Shown: in pieces, positions 36,096 to 49,527 of the stretch
Position numbering within the stretch: position 1 is the stretch's first letter
How the letters are laid out: each line of letters opens with the position of its first letter
Source of the DNA: Demequina sp. B12
Lineage (GTDB): Bacteria > Actinomycetota > Actinomycetes > Actinomycetales > Demequinaceae
Direction of reading: 5' to 3'
Assembly: GCF_028823635.1 (NCBI RefSeq)
Contig: NZ_JAPEHU010000001.1
Location: 620,001-684,000, forward strand
Length of the DNA stretch: 64,000 bases
Translations under genes and position numbers: made by a program
Notes under the pieces: generated by a model
Told to the model about the DNA's origin: nothing
What the model saw: the letters and a program-made list of their open reading frames with translations, nothing else
Database searches by the model: none

Positions 36096-36188
36096 GGGCC
36101 GATGCGGGGTGTGGGTGCGGGTCCCACTGCCGGACCGGAGTGGGGTTCCACAGGCGAGTTCGCTTTTCGGCCCATCAACCCGTACTAT
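36096..36188 (+). promoter_or_regulatory. Promoter of tRNA-Trp-secE-nusG with upstream GGGCCGATGC
   Basis: TTCGCT (36159-36164), spacer 18, TACTAT (36183-36188), about 96 bp before tRNA-Trp. GGGCCGATGC lies at 36096-36105. The word could instead serve the divergent aspC gene. Confidence 0.55.
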
Positions 36189-36284
36189 TGCAAGTCGGCG
36201 ATTGACATCAGCCATGGTGAAGCGTGCCCGCGGCATCTTCGGACTGGAGGACGTCAGTTGTCACGGAGGTCCAACCGCCTCCAA

Positions 36285-36357
36285 AGGGTAGTGGCGCAAT
36301 TGGTAGCGCATCGGTCTCCAAAACCGACGGTTGGGGGTTCGAGTCCCTCCTACCCTG
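36285..36357 (+). tRNA. tRNA-Trp(CCA)
   Basis: A 73-nt cloverleaf: acceptor AGGGTAG/CTACCCT, anticodon stem TCGGT/ACCGA around CTCCAAA (CCA), T arm GGGGG-TTCGAGT-CCCTC, discriminator G. It sits 57 bp before secE, the standard actinobacterial position. Confidence 0.97.
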
Positions 36358-36414
36358 CCGACGCGGTGACACGCGTGCACAAGAGATCCCCCATTCCGAG
36401 CAAAGGACTTCCTG

Positions 36415-36672
36415 GTGAGTGAATCTGCCGTGACGGATTCCGGAGAGAAGGACCCGCGGCACGAATCCCGCGAGGGTCGCAATATCTTCGGTCGCATCGC
36501 GCTGTTCGTGCGCCAGGTGATCTCGGAACTCAAGCGAGTGGTGACACCTTCTCGCGAGGAGTGGATCCAATACATCTGGATCGTCCTCGGCTTTGTTGCC
36601 GTGATGATGCTGTTGGTGTTTGTGCTGGATCTTGGATTCGGATGGTTGTCGTCGAACATCTTCGGCGACTAA
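36415..36672 (+). CDS. secE: Preprotein translocase subunit SecE
   Basis: An 85-residue subunit of the SecYEG channel: a charged N-terminus, the amphipathic motif RQVISELKRVVTPSREEW (about 38-55), then one membrane helix (IQYIWIVLGFVAVMMLLVFVL). Starts with GTG. First protein gene of the secE-nusG-rplKA set. Confidence 0.95.
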   Translation: MSESAVTDSGEKDPRHESREGRNIFGRIALFVRQVISELKRVVTPSREEWIQYIWIVLGFVAVMMLLVFVLDLGFGWLSSNIFGD

Positions 36673-36701
36673 CCCCGTATAGACGCTAAGGAGTGATGAC
36701 T

Positions 36702-37481
36702 GTGAGTGACGAAAACCTCGACGCAATCGAGGACGCCACGCCCGCCGTTGATGAGGCGGCATTGAGCGACGCTCCTATTGACGCTGTTGTCGAATCTGAC
36801 GACGACACCGTTCCCGCAGACGAGCCCGCAGGCGACGAGCCTGAAGAGGCCGCTGTTTCCGTTGACGACGAACCTGCCGCAGTGGTGGACCCCATCGAGG
36901 AGTTCAAAGCCAACATGCGTATGCAGGAAGGCGACTGGTACGTCATCCACAGCTACTCGGGACACGAGAAGCGTGTGAAGCAGTCGATCGAGCACCGCCG
37001 CGAGAGCCTGCACCAGGAAGAGAGCATCTTCCAGGTTGAGGTTCCCATGGAGGAAGTCGCTGAGATCAAGAACGGCCAGCGCAAGCTCGTGACCCGCGTT
37101 CGTATGCCCGGATACGTCCTGGTCCGCATGGACCTCACGGATGAGTCCTGGGGCACCGTGCGCAACACCCCCGGTGTGACCGGCTTCGTCGGCCACGCCC
37201 ACCAGCCCGTGCCGCTGACGCCGGACGAGGTGTACTCGATGCTCGCCCCTGCGGAGTCCGCTGCGGACGCCCAGGAAGAGCAGGCAGAGGCCGCCGCGCC
37301 CAAGATTGAGGTCGACTTCGAGGTCGGTGAGTCCATCACTGTGATCGACGGCCCCTTCGCTACGCTCCCCGGCACCATCTCCGAGATCTCTGCAGAGTCC
37401 CAGAAACTGCAGGTTCTCGTCTCCATCTTCGGCCGGGAAACTCCGGTCGAGCTGGCGTTCAACCAGGTCCAGAAGATCTAG
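36702..37481 (+). CDS. nusG: Transcription elongation/antitermination factor NusG
   Basis: Binds RNA polymerase and couples it to ribosomes or Rho. A 259-residue form: an acidic Asp/Glu/Ala tail (about 1-65, typical of actinobacteria), an NGN domain ([23 protein letters not shown] to [13 protein letters not shown]), an Ala/Glu linker and a KOW domain ([20 protein letters not shown]). Start GTG 36702 sits eight bases after AAGGAG; the ATG at 36696 and GTG at 36693 would be too close to that site. Confidence 0.94.
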   Translation: MSDENLDAIEDATPAVDEAALSDAPIDAVVESDDDTVPADEPAGDEPEEAAVSVDDEPAAVVDPIEEFKANMRMQEGDWYVIHSYSGHEKRVKQSIEHRRESLHQEESIFQVEVPMEEVAEIKNGQRKLVTRVRMPGYVLVRMDLTDESWGTVRNTPGVTGFVGHAHQPVPLTPDEVYSMLAPAESAADAQEEQAEAAAPKIEVDFEVGESITVIDGPFATLPGTISEISAESQKLQVLVSIFGRETPVELAFNQVQKI

Positions 37482-37538
37482 TTTTCGTCAGCACCTCTGG
37501 CGGCGCCAGCCGCCCCAAGCAATAGAAGGACCCAAAAC

Positions 37539-37970
37539 ATGGCAGCCCCTAAGAAGAAGGTCGCTGGTCTGATCAAGCTTCAGATCCAGGCCGGCGCCGC
37601 AAACCCGGCACCGCCGGTTGGACCCGCACTGGGTCAGCACGGCGTGAACATCATGGAGTTCTGCAAGGCCTACAACGCGGCAACTGAGTCGCAGCGTGGC
37701 AATGTGATCCCCGTGGAAATCACGGTCTACGAAGACCGTTCGTTCACGTTCATCACCAAGACCCCTCCGGCCGCTGAGCTGATCAAGAAGGCAGCAGGCG
37801 TACAGAAGGGTTCCGGCGTTCCCCACACGGAGAAGGTTGGATCGCTGACTGAGGCACAGGTGCGTGAGATCGCCGAGCAGAAGATGGCCGACCTCAACGC
37901 CAACGACATCGACGCTGCGGCGAAGATCATCGCCGGTACCGCCCGTTCCATGGGCATCACGGTCTCCTAA
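37539..37970 (+). CDS. rplK: Ribosomal protein L11
   Basis: Part of the GTPase-associated stalk base. 143 residues; the N-terminal proline-rich switch [23 protein letters not shown] and C-terminal RNA-binding [25 protein letters not shown] are canonical. AGAAGG precedes the ATG. Followed by rplA after 65 bp. Confidence 0.97.
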   Translation: MAAPKKKVAGLIKLQIQAGAANPAPPVGPALGQHGVNIMEFCKAYNAATESQRGNVIPVEITVYEDRSFTFITKTPPAAELIKKAAGVQKGSGVPHTEKVGSLTEAQVREIAEQKMADLNANDIDAAAKIIAGTARSMGITVS

Positions 37971-38035
37971 GACCACCCAATATCAGTGGGAGGGGTCGCG
38001 CTGACCCGCCACCACGACTGCAAAGGAAGAAGCAG

Positions 38036-38734
38036 ATGACCAAGCGCTCTAAGGCTTACAAGGACGCAGCTCAGCTCGTCGACCGTAGCCAGCTCTACAC
38101 CCCGATCGAGGCTGTGCGCCTCGCTCAGAAGACGTCCTCCAAGAACAACGACTCGACCATCGACGTCGTGTTCAAGTTGGGTGTCGACCCTCGTCACGCG
38201 GACCAGGCTGTCCGTTCCACCGTCATCCTGCCCCACGGCACAGGCAAGACCGCTCGGGTCCTGGTCTTCGCCAACGGTGACAAGGCGGAAGCAGCCCGCG
38301 AAGCCGGTGCCGACATCGTCGGTGGCGACGAGCTCATCGAAGAAGTCCAGGGCGGACGCCAGGACTTCGACGCTGTTGTCGCAACTCCGGACCTCATGGG
38401 TAAGGTCGGTCGCTTGGGTCGCGTGCTCGGCCCCCGTGGCCTCATGCCGAACCCCAAGACCGGCACCGTGACGATGGACGTGACGAAGGCCGTGTCCGAC
38501 ATCAAGGGCGGAAAGATCGAGTTCCGTGTCGACAAGCACGCCAACCTGCACACCGTGCTGGGCAAGGCGTCGTTCGGCGACGAGAAGCTGCTCGAGAACT
38601 TCAAGGCTGTACTCGAAGAGATTCAGCGTGTGAAGCCTTCCGCTTCGAAGGGTCGTTACATCATCAAGACCTCGATCTCCGCGACGCAGGGCCCCGGTAT
38701 CCCCGTGGACGCCACCGCAAAGACTGAGGCGTAA
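38036..38734 (+). CDS. rplA: Ribosomal protein L1
   Basis: L1-stalk protein that helps move E-site tRNA and often represses its own operon. 232 residues with [20 protein letters not shown], the flexible second domain and [16 protein letters not shown] (about 133-148). GGAAGAAG lies before the ATG. Ends at a terminator. Confidence 0.97.
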   Translation: MTKRSKAYKDAAQLVDRSQLYTPIEAVRLAQKTSSKNNDSTIDVVFKLGVDPRHADQAVRSTVILPHGTGKTARVLVFANGDKAEAAREAGADIVGGDELIEEVQGGRQDFDAVVATPDLMGKVGRLGRVLGPRGLMPNPKTGTVTMDVTKAVSDIKGGKIEFRVDKHANLHTVLGKASFGDEKLLENFKAVLEEIQRVKPSASKGRYIIKTSISATQGPGIPVDATAKTEA

Positions 38735-38765
38735 GTAGTAGCTGGCTGATTCACTCAGCACACGG

Positions 38766-38801
38766 CGAAGGCCCGGTACCCCTGTGGGTGCCGGGCCTTC
38801 G
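38766..38801 (+). terminator. Intrinsic terminator after rplA
   Basis: CGAAGGCCCGG / CCGGGCCTTCG with a further inner stem of five pairs and a CTGT loop, then TCATG; ends the rplKA unit. Confidence 0.85.
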
Positions 38802-39029
38802 TCATGTCATCTGCGGCCCCGCACCCCGCACCCCACACCCACGCACTCCCGTCGGTTTGGCACAGCCTTGTGACTGGGGTGGCAACAGTGGCAGGCGTGA
38901 CGGTCTCACCTGGCACAGGGGGCACAGCCATCACAGTTCTGTGTCAAAGCGAAGGGCCGATGCTGAACTTGCGCGGGCCGATGCCGCACTGGGGTCTGGC
39001 TCAAGGCGCAGGTGGGTACGGGGCGCAAC

Positions 39030-39059
39030 TTGCGCATCGGCCCCTGCTCCACCTACACT
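39030..39059 (+). promoter_or_regulatory. Promoter of rplJL
   Basis: TTGCGC (39030-39035), spacer 18, TACACT (39054-39059). The inverted word GCATCGGCCC begins inside the -35 and fills the spacer, so a protein bound there would compete with RNA polymerase. Confidence 0.55.
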
Positions 39060-39216
39060 GATCTCTGCCCAAGACCGCCGGTCATCGGAATCAGGAAACT
39101 GAAACCGACCGAAGTCCCGCAACAGCGGAGGCCAGCGTAGGTGAGATTGACAGCGTTGATGCGCATCACCGGCCGACCCACAGTAGTCGCCCGTTGTGTG
39201 CGGATCACGAATGTTC

Positions 39217-39254
39217 AGCCCCGCCTGCGCGGGGCTTTTCTGTTGTCCGGGGCT
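39217..39254 (+). promoter_or_regulatory. Attenuator-like structure in the rplJ leader
   Basis: AGCCCCGC-CTGC-GCGGGGCT followed by TTTT (39217-39239) is a complete intrinsic terminator inside the leader. CGGGGCT at 39248-39254 is complementary to the same AGCCCCG arm, so an alternative fold is possible. L10 leaders bind L10(L12)4 in other bacteria; here attenuation is inferred. Confidence 0.6.
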
Positions 39255-39303
39255 AGCCGTTTCCGCAAGGAAGCGCCGGCGGTCACCCTAAGGAAGGACA
39301 ACT

Positions 39304-39825
39304 ATGGCGACGCCAGACAAGGTGGCTGCAGTCAAGGAGCTCGCGGACAAGTTCCGTGAATCCCAGGCTGTCATCGTCACCGAGTACCGCGGTCTGTCTG
39401 TCCCGCAGCTCGCTGAACTGCGCGGCAACATCCGTGGCGCCGCGACCTACCAGGTTGCGAAGAACACTCTGACGGCGCTCGCGGCCAAGGATGCAGGTGT
39501 GGAGGGTCTGGATGACCTCTTCGTCGGTCCTACGGCTATTGCATTCATCACCGGTGACCCGGTGGAGGCTGCAAAGGGTCTGAAGGAATTCTCCAAGAAC
39601 AACGACAAGCTCGTTATCAAGGGTGGAGTCCTCGAAGGCAAGGTGATCTCCGCTGAAGAGATCAAGAAGCTCGCAGACCTCGAGTCCCGCGAAGTGCTGC
39701 TCGCGAAGGCGGCAGGTGCTATTCAGGCATCGCTCGTCAACGCTGCATACATGTTCCAGGCACCGCTGTCCAAGGCAGCGCGCGCCGTCGACGCCCTGCG
39801 TGCCAAGCAGGAAGACGCGGCCTAA
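39304..39825 (+). CDS. rplJ: Ribosomal protein L10
   Basis: Stalk protein that binds 23S rRNA and carries L7/L12 dimers on its C-terminal helix. 173 residues: [34 protein letters not shown] at the N-terminus, then [11 protein letters not shown] and the C-terminal helix. AAGGAAGGAC before the ATG. Preceded by an attenuator-like leader. Confidence 0.97.
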   Translation: MATPDKVAAVKELADKFRESQAVIVTEYRGLSVPQLAELRGNIRGAATYQVAKNTLTALAAKDAGVEGLDDLFVGPTAIAFITGDPVEAAKGLKEFSKNNDKLVIKGGVLEGKVISAEEIKKLADLESREVLLAKAAGAIQASLVNAAYMFQAPLSKAARAVDALRAKQEDAA

Positions 39826-39887
39826 CAGCCGCGACCCCCATCGCAATAACCTGCATTTCACGCAGAATATAGGTAAGGAAACACACT

Positions 39888-40271
39888 ATGGCTAAGCTCA
39901 CCACCGAAGAGCTCATCGAGCAGTTCAAGGAGCTCTCGCTCATCGAGCTGTCCGAGTTCGTGAAGGCCTTCGAAGAGACCTTCGACGTGACCGCTGCTGC
40001 TCCGGCTGCCGTTGCCGTTGCTGCTCCTGCTGCTGGCGACGCACCTGCCGCCGAGGAGAAGGACGAGTTCGACGTCATCCTCGCTGCTGTTGGCGACAAG
40101 AAGATCCAGGTCATCAAGGAGGTGCGCGCGCTCACGTCGCTCGGCCTCGGTGAGGCCAAGGCTCTCGTGGACGAGGCTCCCAAGGCTGTCCTCGAAGGCG
40201 CCAAGAAGGAAGACGCCGAGAAGGCCAAGGAGGCCCTCGAGGCCGCTGGCGCCACCGTCGAGCTCAAGTAA
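39888..40271 (+). CDS. rplL: Ribosomal protein L7/L12
   Basis: Stalk protein that recruits translation GTPases. 127 residues: N-terminal dimer domain, Ala-rich hinge (about 35-52) and the C-terminal domain with [44 protein letters not shown]. Follows rplJ by 62 bp with GTAAGGAA before the ATG. Confidence 0.97.
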   Translation: MAKLTTEELIEQFKELSLIELSEFVKAFEETFDVTAAAPAAVAVAAPAAGDAPAAEEKDEFDVILAAVGDKKIQVIKEVRALTSLGLGEAKALVDEAPKAVLEGAKKEDAEKAKEALEAAGATVELK

Positions 40272-40292
40272 GTTCGTCGAACCTTTCGGTTC

Positions 40293-40332
40293 GCGAAAGC
40301 CGGGTTGCCCTGCGGGGCGGCCCGGCTTTCGC
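40293..40332 (+). terminator. Terminator or partial attenuator between rplL and rpoB
   Basis: GCGAAAGCCGGG pairs with CCCGGCTTTCGC around a GC-rich loop of 16 nt that itself pairs partly; CGTTTCTG follows. In other bacteria this junction reduces but does not abolish read-through into rpoB. Confidence 0.75.
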
Positions 40333-40396
40333 CGTTTCTGCGGCAGGATCCAGCGCACTTCACCTGGAGCTGAGGCGTCCCCTGCCGGGGTGGGGA

Positions 40397-40434
40397 GGGC
40401 CGATGCTGGACTCTGGTGGGATACCAGGTACCCT
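40397..40434 (+). promoter_or_regulatory. Candidate rpoB promoter P1 with adjoining GGGCCGATGC
   Basis: GGGCCGATGC (40397-40406) directly abuts TGGACT (40407-40412); after 16 bp comes TACCCT (40429-40434). Confidence 0.4.
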
Positions 40435-40503
40435 TTTCGCAGGCGATGGCAAAGCCCGGTTGGTTGCAATGACGCACACCACCGGCGCGGCGGCTTGCGC
40501 GAC

Positions 40504-40532
40504 TGGACTTTTCCGGCGCAGGCTACTAGGCT
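40504..40532 (+). promoter_or_regulatory. Candidate rpoB promoter P2
   Basis: TGGACT (40504-40509), spacer 17, TAGGCT (40527-40532), about 140 bp before rpoB. Either or both candidates may be used; the rest of the 40333-40673 gap holds no gene. Confidence 0.4.
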
Positions 40533-40673
40533 CTTGCTTTGCGCTGTCTATTGCCATGCCCTCAAATGCCTACCCGGCGCGCCTCCGCTCCATAGCGGTT
40601 TGGCCCCGGGATCCGGTGGAGCCGCGGCTTGAGACTCGCGACACGCACGCTACAAAAAGGGAAGGACCCGCCC

Positions 40674-43600
40674 TTGGCTGCCTCGCGCACCCCCTCGGCA
40701 ACTGCAATCGCCAACCGTTCCGCATCACCGCGCATCTCCTTCGCAAAGATCTCCGAGCCCATCGAGATCCCGAACCTGCTGGGAATTCAGACCGAGAGCT
40801 TTGACTGGCTCGTCGGCAACGAATCCTGGAAGGCTCGTGTGGCCGCCGCCAAGAAGGCCGGCCGCAACGACGTTCCCGAGGTCGCAGGCCTCGAGGAAGT
40901 CTTCGAGGAGATCTCGCCGATTGAAGACTTCGGCGAGACCATGTCTCTCAGCTTCTCTGACCCGTACTTCGAGCAGCCGCGTTTCACGCCTGACGAGTGC
41001 AAGGAGAAGGACTTCACTTACGCCGCCCAGTTGTTCGTGACCGCAGAGTTCATGAACAACACCACCGGCGAGATCAAGTCTCAGACCGTCTTCATGGGCG
41101 ACTTCCCGCTCATGACCCCCAAGGGCACGTTCATCGTGAACGGCACCGAGCGCGTCGTCGTGTCGCAGCTGGTCCGTTCGCCTGGCGTGTACTTCGAGCG
41201 CACCCCCGACAAGACGTCGGACAAGGACATCTTCACCGCCAAGGTGATTCCTTCGCGTGGTGCATGGCTCGAGTTCGAGATCGACAAGCGCGACGCCGTC
41301 GGTGTGCGTGTCGACCGTAAGCGCAAGCAGCCCGTCACCCTGTTCCTCAAGGCACTGGGCATGACGGACGAGCAGATCGCCGAGGAGTTCAAGGACTACC
41401 CGGCCATGCTCGAAACCCTCGAGAAGGACACGGTCCACACGCAGGAAGAGGCCCTTGTGGACCTCTACCGCAAGCTGCGTCCGGGCGAACCCCCCACAGT
41501 TGAAGCCGGTCAGAACCTGCTCGACAACTTCTACTTCAACCCCAAGCGTTACGACCTTGCCAAGGTTGGCCGCTTCAAGCTGAACAAGAAGCTCAAGGTC
41601 GGCAAGGCGCTGAGCGACTCGGTGCTGAGCCTCGACGACATCATCGCGACCGTGAAGTACACCGTGGCCGCTCACGCAGGCCACGCCACCTTCGACGGTG
41701 TCGATGGCACTGTTGAGGTCGAGACCGACGACATCGACCACTTCGGCAACCGCCGCATCCGTGCCGTGGGTGAACTGGTGCAGAACCAGATTCGCACCGG
41801 ACTGTCCCGCATGGAGCGCGTGGTGCGCGAGCGCATGACGACTCAGGACGTCGAGGCGATCACGCCGCAGACCCTGATCAACACGCGTCCCGTGGTGGCC
41901 GCCATCCGCGAGTTCTTCGGAACCTCGCAGCTGTCGCAGTTCATGGACCAGAACAACCCGCTGGCGGGTCTGACGAACAAGCGTCGTCTCTCCGCCTTGG
42001 GCCCGGGTGGTCTGTCCCGTGACCGCGCAGGTATGGAAGTGCGTGACGTTCACCCGTCGCACTACGGCCGTATGTGCCCCATTGAGACCCCTGAAGGTCC
42101 GAACATTGGTCTGATCGGTGCGCTCGCGACTTACGGTCGCGTGAACCCGCTGGGCTTCGTGGAGACCCCGTACCGCAAGGTCGTCAAGGGCAAGGTCAGC
42201 GACAAGGTCGACTACCTGACCGCTGACGACGAAGACCACTTCGTGATCGCTCAGGCCAACGCCGCGCTCGACGAGTCCGGTTCGTTCGCCGAAGAGCGCG
42301 TGCTGGTCCGCTCGAAGGGTGGCGAAGTTGAGTTCGTCCCCCGCGAGGCTGTGGACTACATGGACGTGTCGCCGCGCCAGATGGTGTCGGTCGCTACGGC
42401 CCTGATTCCGTTCCTTGAGCACGACGACGCCAACCGCGCACTCATGGGTGCGAACATGCAGCGTCAGGCCGTGCCGTTGGTCCGCTCCGAGGCTCCGCTG
42501 GTGGGTACCGGCATGGAGCGTCGTGCGGCGATCGACGCTGGCGACGTGATCGTTGCAGGCAAGCCGGGCGTGGTGACCGAGGTCAGCTCTGACCTGGTCA
42601 CGATCGCTAACGACGATGGCACCACCGGTTCCTACAAGATCGCGAAGTTCCAGCGTTCGAACCAGGGCACCAGCTACAACCAGCGTGTGCTCGTGGACGA
42701 AGGCGACAAGGTCGTCGAGGGCTCTGTTCTCGCTGACGGTCCTTCGACCGATGGCGGCGAACTGTCGCTCGGTAAGAACCTGCTTGTCGCGTTCATGTGC
42801 TGGGAAGGTCACAACTACGAGGACGCGATCATCCTGTCGCAGCGCCTCGTTCAGGACGACACCCTCTCCTCGATCCACATCGAAGAGCACGAAGTCGACG
42901 CCCGCGACACCAAGCTGGGCCCCGAGGAAATCACGCGCGAGATCCCGAACGCTTCCGAAGAGGTCCTCGCTGACCTCGACGAGCGCGGCATCATCCGCAT
43001 CGGTGCAGAAGTCCGCGCCGGTGACATCCTCGTCGGCAAGGTCACGCCCAAGGGTGAGACCGAGCTGACCCCCGAAGAGCGCCTCCTGCGCGCCATCTTC
43101 GGTGAGAAGGCCCGCGAAGTCCGCGACACCTCACTCAAGGTGCCCCACGGCGAAACCGGAACCGTCATCGGCGTCCGTGTATTCACTGAGGAAGACGGCG
43201 ACGACCTGCCTGCAGGCGTGAACCAGCTGGTCCGCGTCTACATCGCTCAGCGCCGCAAGATCTCGGAGGGCGACAAGCTCGCCGGCCGTCACGGCAACAA
43301 GGGTGTCATTTCGACCATCCTGCCTGTCGAGGACATGCCGTTCCTCGAGGACGGAACTCCTGTTGACGTCATCCTGAACCCGCTGGGTGTTCCCGGTCGT
43401 ATGAACGTCGGTCAGGTCCTTGAGACCCACACCGGCTGGGTGGCGAAGAACGGTTGGGACGCTTCGGACAACCCCGAGATCGCAGCTCAGCTGCCCGAGG
43501 GTGCGCTCAAGTCTGTGCCCGGAACCCCGGTCGCCACACCCGTATTCGACGGTCTGGAAGAGTCCACGCTGCTTAAGCTCCGCGAGGTCATCAACCCGAA

Positions 43601-44150
43601 CCGTGACGGTGAGCGCCTGGTGAACGAGAACGGAAAGGCACGTCTGTTCGACGGCCGCTCCGGTGAGCCGTTCCCCGAGCCCGTCGCCGTGGGTTACAAG
43701 TACATCTTGAAGCTCCACCACCTCGTGGACGACAAGATTCACGCCCGCTCCACCGGCCCGTACTCGATGATCACCCAGCAGCCGCTCGGTGGTAAGGCTC
43801 AGTTCGGTGGCCAGCGCTTCGGTGAGATGGAAGTGTGGGCCCTCGAGGCTTATGGCGCTGCCTACGCACTCCAGGAGCTCCTGACCATCAAGTCGGATGA
43901 CGTGGTGGGCCGCGTGAAGGTGTACGAAGCCATCGTCAAGGGACAGAACATCCCCGACCCAGGTCTGCCGGAGTCCTTCCGAGTCCTGATGAAGGAAATG
44001 CAGTCGCTGTGCCTGAACGTCGAGGTCCTCAACTCTGAGGGTCAGACAGTCGAAATGGGCGAGTCCGAAGAGGACGCCTACCAGGCTGCTGAGTCGCTCG
44101 GCATCTCCCTGTCCAGCCGCCCGGACGCGTCCAGCGTCGACGAGATCTGA
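40674..44150 (+). CDS. rpoB: RNA polymerase beta subunit
   Basis: Catalytic core subunit, 1158 residues. TTG 40674 is chosen: the product then begins [15 protein letters not shown], matching actinobacterial RpoB, and GGGAAGGA lies upstream. The rifampicin region reads [18 protein letters not shown] then [18 protein letters not shown]: the residue equivalent to E. coli His526 is Asn (codon AAC 41976-41978) and Ser522 is Ala. Downstream motifs [22 protein letters not shown], the flap and the C-terminal [24 protein letters not shown] clamp segment are normal. Followed by rpoC after 18 bp. Confidence 0.97.
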   Translation: MAASRTPSATAIANRSASPRISFAKISEPIEIPNLLGIQTESFDWLVGNESWKARVAAAKKAGRNDVPEVAGLEEVFEEISPIEDFGETMSLSFSDPYFEQPRFTPDECKEKDFTYAAQLFVTAEFMNNTTGEIKSQTVFMGDFPLMTPKGTFIVNGTERVVVSQLVRSPGVYFERTPDKTSDKDIFTAKVIPSRGAWLEFEIDKRDAVGVRVDRKRKQPVTLFLKALGMTDEQIAEEFKDYPAMLETLEKDTVHTQEEALVDLYRKLRPGEPPTVEAGQNLLDNFYFNPKRYDLAKVGRFKLNKKLKVGKALSDSVLSLDDIIATVKYTVAAHAGHATFDGVDGTVEVETDDIDHFGNRRIRAVGELVQNQIRTGLSRMERVVRERMTTQDVEAITPQTLINTRPVVAAIREFFGTSQLSQFMDQNNPLAGLTNKRRLSALGPGGLSRDRAGMEVRDVHPSHYGRMCPIETPEGPNIGLIGALATYGRVNPLGFVETPYRKVVKGKVSDKVDYLTADDEDHFVIAQANAALDESGSFAEERVLVRSKGGEVEFVPREAVDYMDVSPRQMVSVATALIPFLEHDDANRALMGANMQRQAVPLVRSEAPLVGTGMERRAAIDAGDVIVAGKPGVVTEVSSDLVTIANDDGTTGSYKIAKFQRSNQGTSYNQRVLVDEGDKVVEGSVLADGPSTDGGELSLGKNLLVAFMCWEGHNYEDAIILSQRLVQDDTLSSIHIEEHEVDARDTKLGPEEITREIPNASEEVLADLDERGIIRIGAEVRAGDILVGKVTPKGETELTPEERLLRAIFGEKAREVRDTSLKVPHGETGTVIGVRVFTEEDGDDLPAGVNQLVRVYIAQRRKISEGDKLAGRHGNKGVISTILPVEDMPFLEDGTPVDVILNPLGVPGRMNVGQVLETHTGWVAKNGWDASDNPEIAAQLPEGALKSVPGTPVATPVFDGLEESTLLKLREVINPNRDGERLVNENGKARLFDGRSGEPFPEPVAVGYKYILKLHHLVDDKIHARSTGPYSMITQQPLGGKAQFGGQRFGEMEVWALEAYGAAYALQELLTIKSDDVVGRVKVYEAIVKGQNIPDPGLPESFRVLMKEMQSLCLNVEVLNSEGQTVEMGESEEDAYQAAESLGISLSSRPDASSVDEI

Positions 44151-44168
44151 GAGAAGGCGTCGTAAGTA

Positions 44169-48044
<3,876 letters not shown>

Positions 48045-48056
48045 TCGCGTACATGT

Positions 48057-48095
48057 CGAAGGCCCGGTCCCGCTGAGTGCGGGGCCGGGCCTTCG
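48057..48095 (+). terminator. Intrinsic terminator after rpoC
   Basis: CGAAGGCCCGG...CCCGC / GCGGG...CCGGGCCTTCG stem with one bulge and a TGAGT loop. It ends 23 bp before the stop of the converging gene and may serve both. Confidence 0.85.
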
Positions 48096-48117
48096 GCGTT
48101 GGGGCGTGAAGTGAAAA

Positions 48118-48921
48118 CTATTCCGCTTCGCAGATGCCGCTGTGAATGCTCGCCGCTGCCCGGTCCGTGGCATCGGTCATGGTGTACTCCGACTCATATC
48201 CCGATGGCGGCTGGAGTCTGTCGCGGGACGCCCCCAGGTACAGCACCGCATACGAGTTCGTCACCCCTTCCGCGATCCCCAGCGCCACGCCCGGCTCGGT
48301 GTCGCCGCAGCGCTCGTCGATGATTTTGTGGGCCAACTCGTGCGCCACGGTATCGACGAGTTCCGCGCTGTAGAGGAGCTCCGGGTAATGGTGACTGTCC
48401 GTGTTGAGAGTGATCAGGTGCGGGGTCAATGAGCAGTACCAGGCGGTGACGTTGGCGCGGTCAATGTCGTCGTGGTGACTGCACAAGCGGGGCTCTTGCG
48501 GGTCGTACCAGACCAGGGTCGATCCGAATGCGTCGGCCAGGGTCGCTGCCGACGATACATACGAGCGGTTCTCGTCACGTTCGGACTCAAAGGCGCGCGC
48601 GAACTCTTCCGCGTCCTCGAGGGTCGAACCTGCGGGGGCAGCGCTGGCGGGGACGTCGAGGGGCAAGAGGCTTTGCTCGTGGAGAGGTGGTGGCCCGGTG
48701 GAGGCTTTCCACCACGTGAGTCCGCCCCAGGTGAGCACAGCGATGATGGCGAAGGCCACGAGCTGAGGCGTGCGAGAACGATGGCGAGGTGGAGTGGGGC
48801 GCAACTCTGCTTGGGGGCGCCGCACGGGAAAGTACTCGCCTGTCCATGACGAGCCGTCCCACCACTGCAGTTCGCCAGGAGGTCCGTCGACGGAGGGATA
48901 CCAGCCGGGTTCTCCAGTCAT
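48118..48921 (-). CDS. Membrane-anchored protein with DUF2510 and an HExxH metallopeptidase motif
   Basis: A 267-residue protein: DUF2510 domain (about 6-31; PGWYPSVDGPPGELQWWDGSSW), basic linker, one membrane helix (about 53-71) and an outside domain with four cysteines. In it VAHELAHKIIDERCG (HELAH at 194-198) is an HExxH zinc motif, and Glu218 in GVALGIAEGVTNSYAV could be the third ligand, as in gluzincins. No named family is recognised. It is the only reverse-strand gene inside the translation block, between rpoC and rpsL. Confidence 0.7.
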   Translation of the reverse strand: MTGEPGWYPSVDGPPGELQWWDGSSWTGEYFPVRRPQAELRPTPPRHRSRTPQLVAFAIIAVLTWGGLTWWKASTGPPPLHEQSLLPLDVPASAAPAGSTLEDAEEFARAFESERDENRSYVSSAATLADAFGSTLVWYDPQEPRLCSHHDDIDRANVTAWYCSLTPHLITLNTDSHHYPELLYSAELVDTVAHELAHKIIDERCGDTEPGVALGIAEGVTNSYAVLYLGASRDRLQPPSGYESEYTMTDATDRAAASIHSGICEAE

Positions 48922-49369
48922 ATCTGGTGTACCCCCTCAGTGAATGTCCTAGACCGAGTTCGACCGCCCCGATGTGAACGATGCGGTGACCGTCCCTGCA
49001 CACGCGAGAATACTGGGGCACGACCCGGAACGCCAGGTCCTCACGCACCAGCGTCATGGCGCATCCCTGTGATGATGAGCGCTCGCGCTGGTGGGGGAGA
49101 AGGGGCCGATGTTTGGGAACGCCGAGGGCGACGAGCGACAGCGGCTGTCGGAAGTCTCACACGGTGGTGCCAGCGATGTGCTCCCGTGCGCCGGGCCCGG
49201 CGACTCCATCGCCACCTGGGATGTCACGTTCGCGCGAGCGCCGGGATTGTCGACAGAGCCCGGCAGATCTGGCTGGAGAGACGCGTAAAGCGCGCGAACC
49301 ATATACCATGGAGTGCTCGCGCAATGGAGTCCGTGAGATCCCCTTTAGCACGGCCCTGAGCAAATCGCT
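48922..49369 (+). other. Non-coding gap upstream of rpsL
   Basis: I find no convincing gene in these 448 bp. GGGCCGATGT, one base off the recurring word, lies at 49103-49112, about 265 bp before the rpsL promoter. Confidence 0.5.
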
Positions 49370-49406
49370 TTGACGCGCAGGCGCGTGGCGAGTATTGTTG
49401 ATACTC
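49370..49406 (+). promoter_or_regulatory. Promoter of the rpsL-rpsG-fusA-tuf operon
   Basis: TTGACG (49370-49375), spacer 17, TATTGT (49393-49398): the best promoter in the window. The -10 is embedded in an inverted repeat GAGTAT-TGTTG-ATACTC (49390/91-49406), a possible repressor site or 5' hairpin. Confidence 0.8.
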
Positions 49407-49462
49407 GTGCCCGCGACGTCGGGCCTTCCAGCGTGCCCGATTGGGCATGCTCACCACAGGTA

Positions 49463-49486
49463 CGACACGCCCGGGCGCGGGGGTCG
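49463..49486 (+). promoter_or_regulatory. Leader hairpin shared with the rpsJ leader
   Basis: CGAC-ACG-CCCG-GGCG-CGGG-G-GTCG folds as two stacked stems (CGAC/GTCG and CCCG/CGGG). The same element occurs before rpsJ at 54082-54105, 25 of 26 bases alike over the full match, the difference being in the loop. Confidence 0.65.
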
Positions 49487-49527
49487 GACCGCCAAGAGTT
49501 TTCGTCCAACGAACAAACGGAGAAGTA

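Larger units (their letters stand above)
38802..39303 (+). promoter_or_regulatory. Non-coding leader region of rplJL with three GGGCCGATGC words
   Basis: No gene is visible. Exact GGGCCGATGC occurs at 38954-38963 and 38975-38984 (starts 21 bp apart, two helical turns) and inverted at 39034-39043. The promoter and an attenuator-like leader occupy the right half. Confidence 0.6.

Noticed and set aside
49091..49288. Possible small gene upstream of rpsL
   Set aside because: The 65-codon frame has no ribosome site, no recognisable domain, and overlaps the leader region of the operon.
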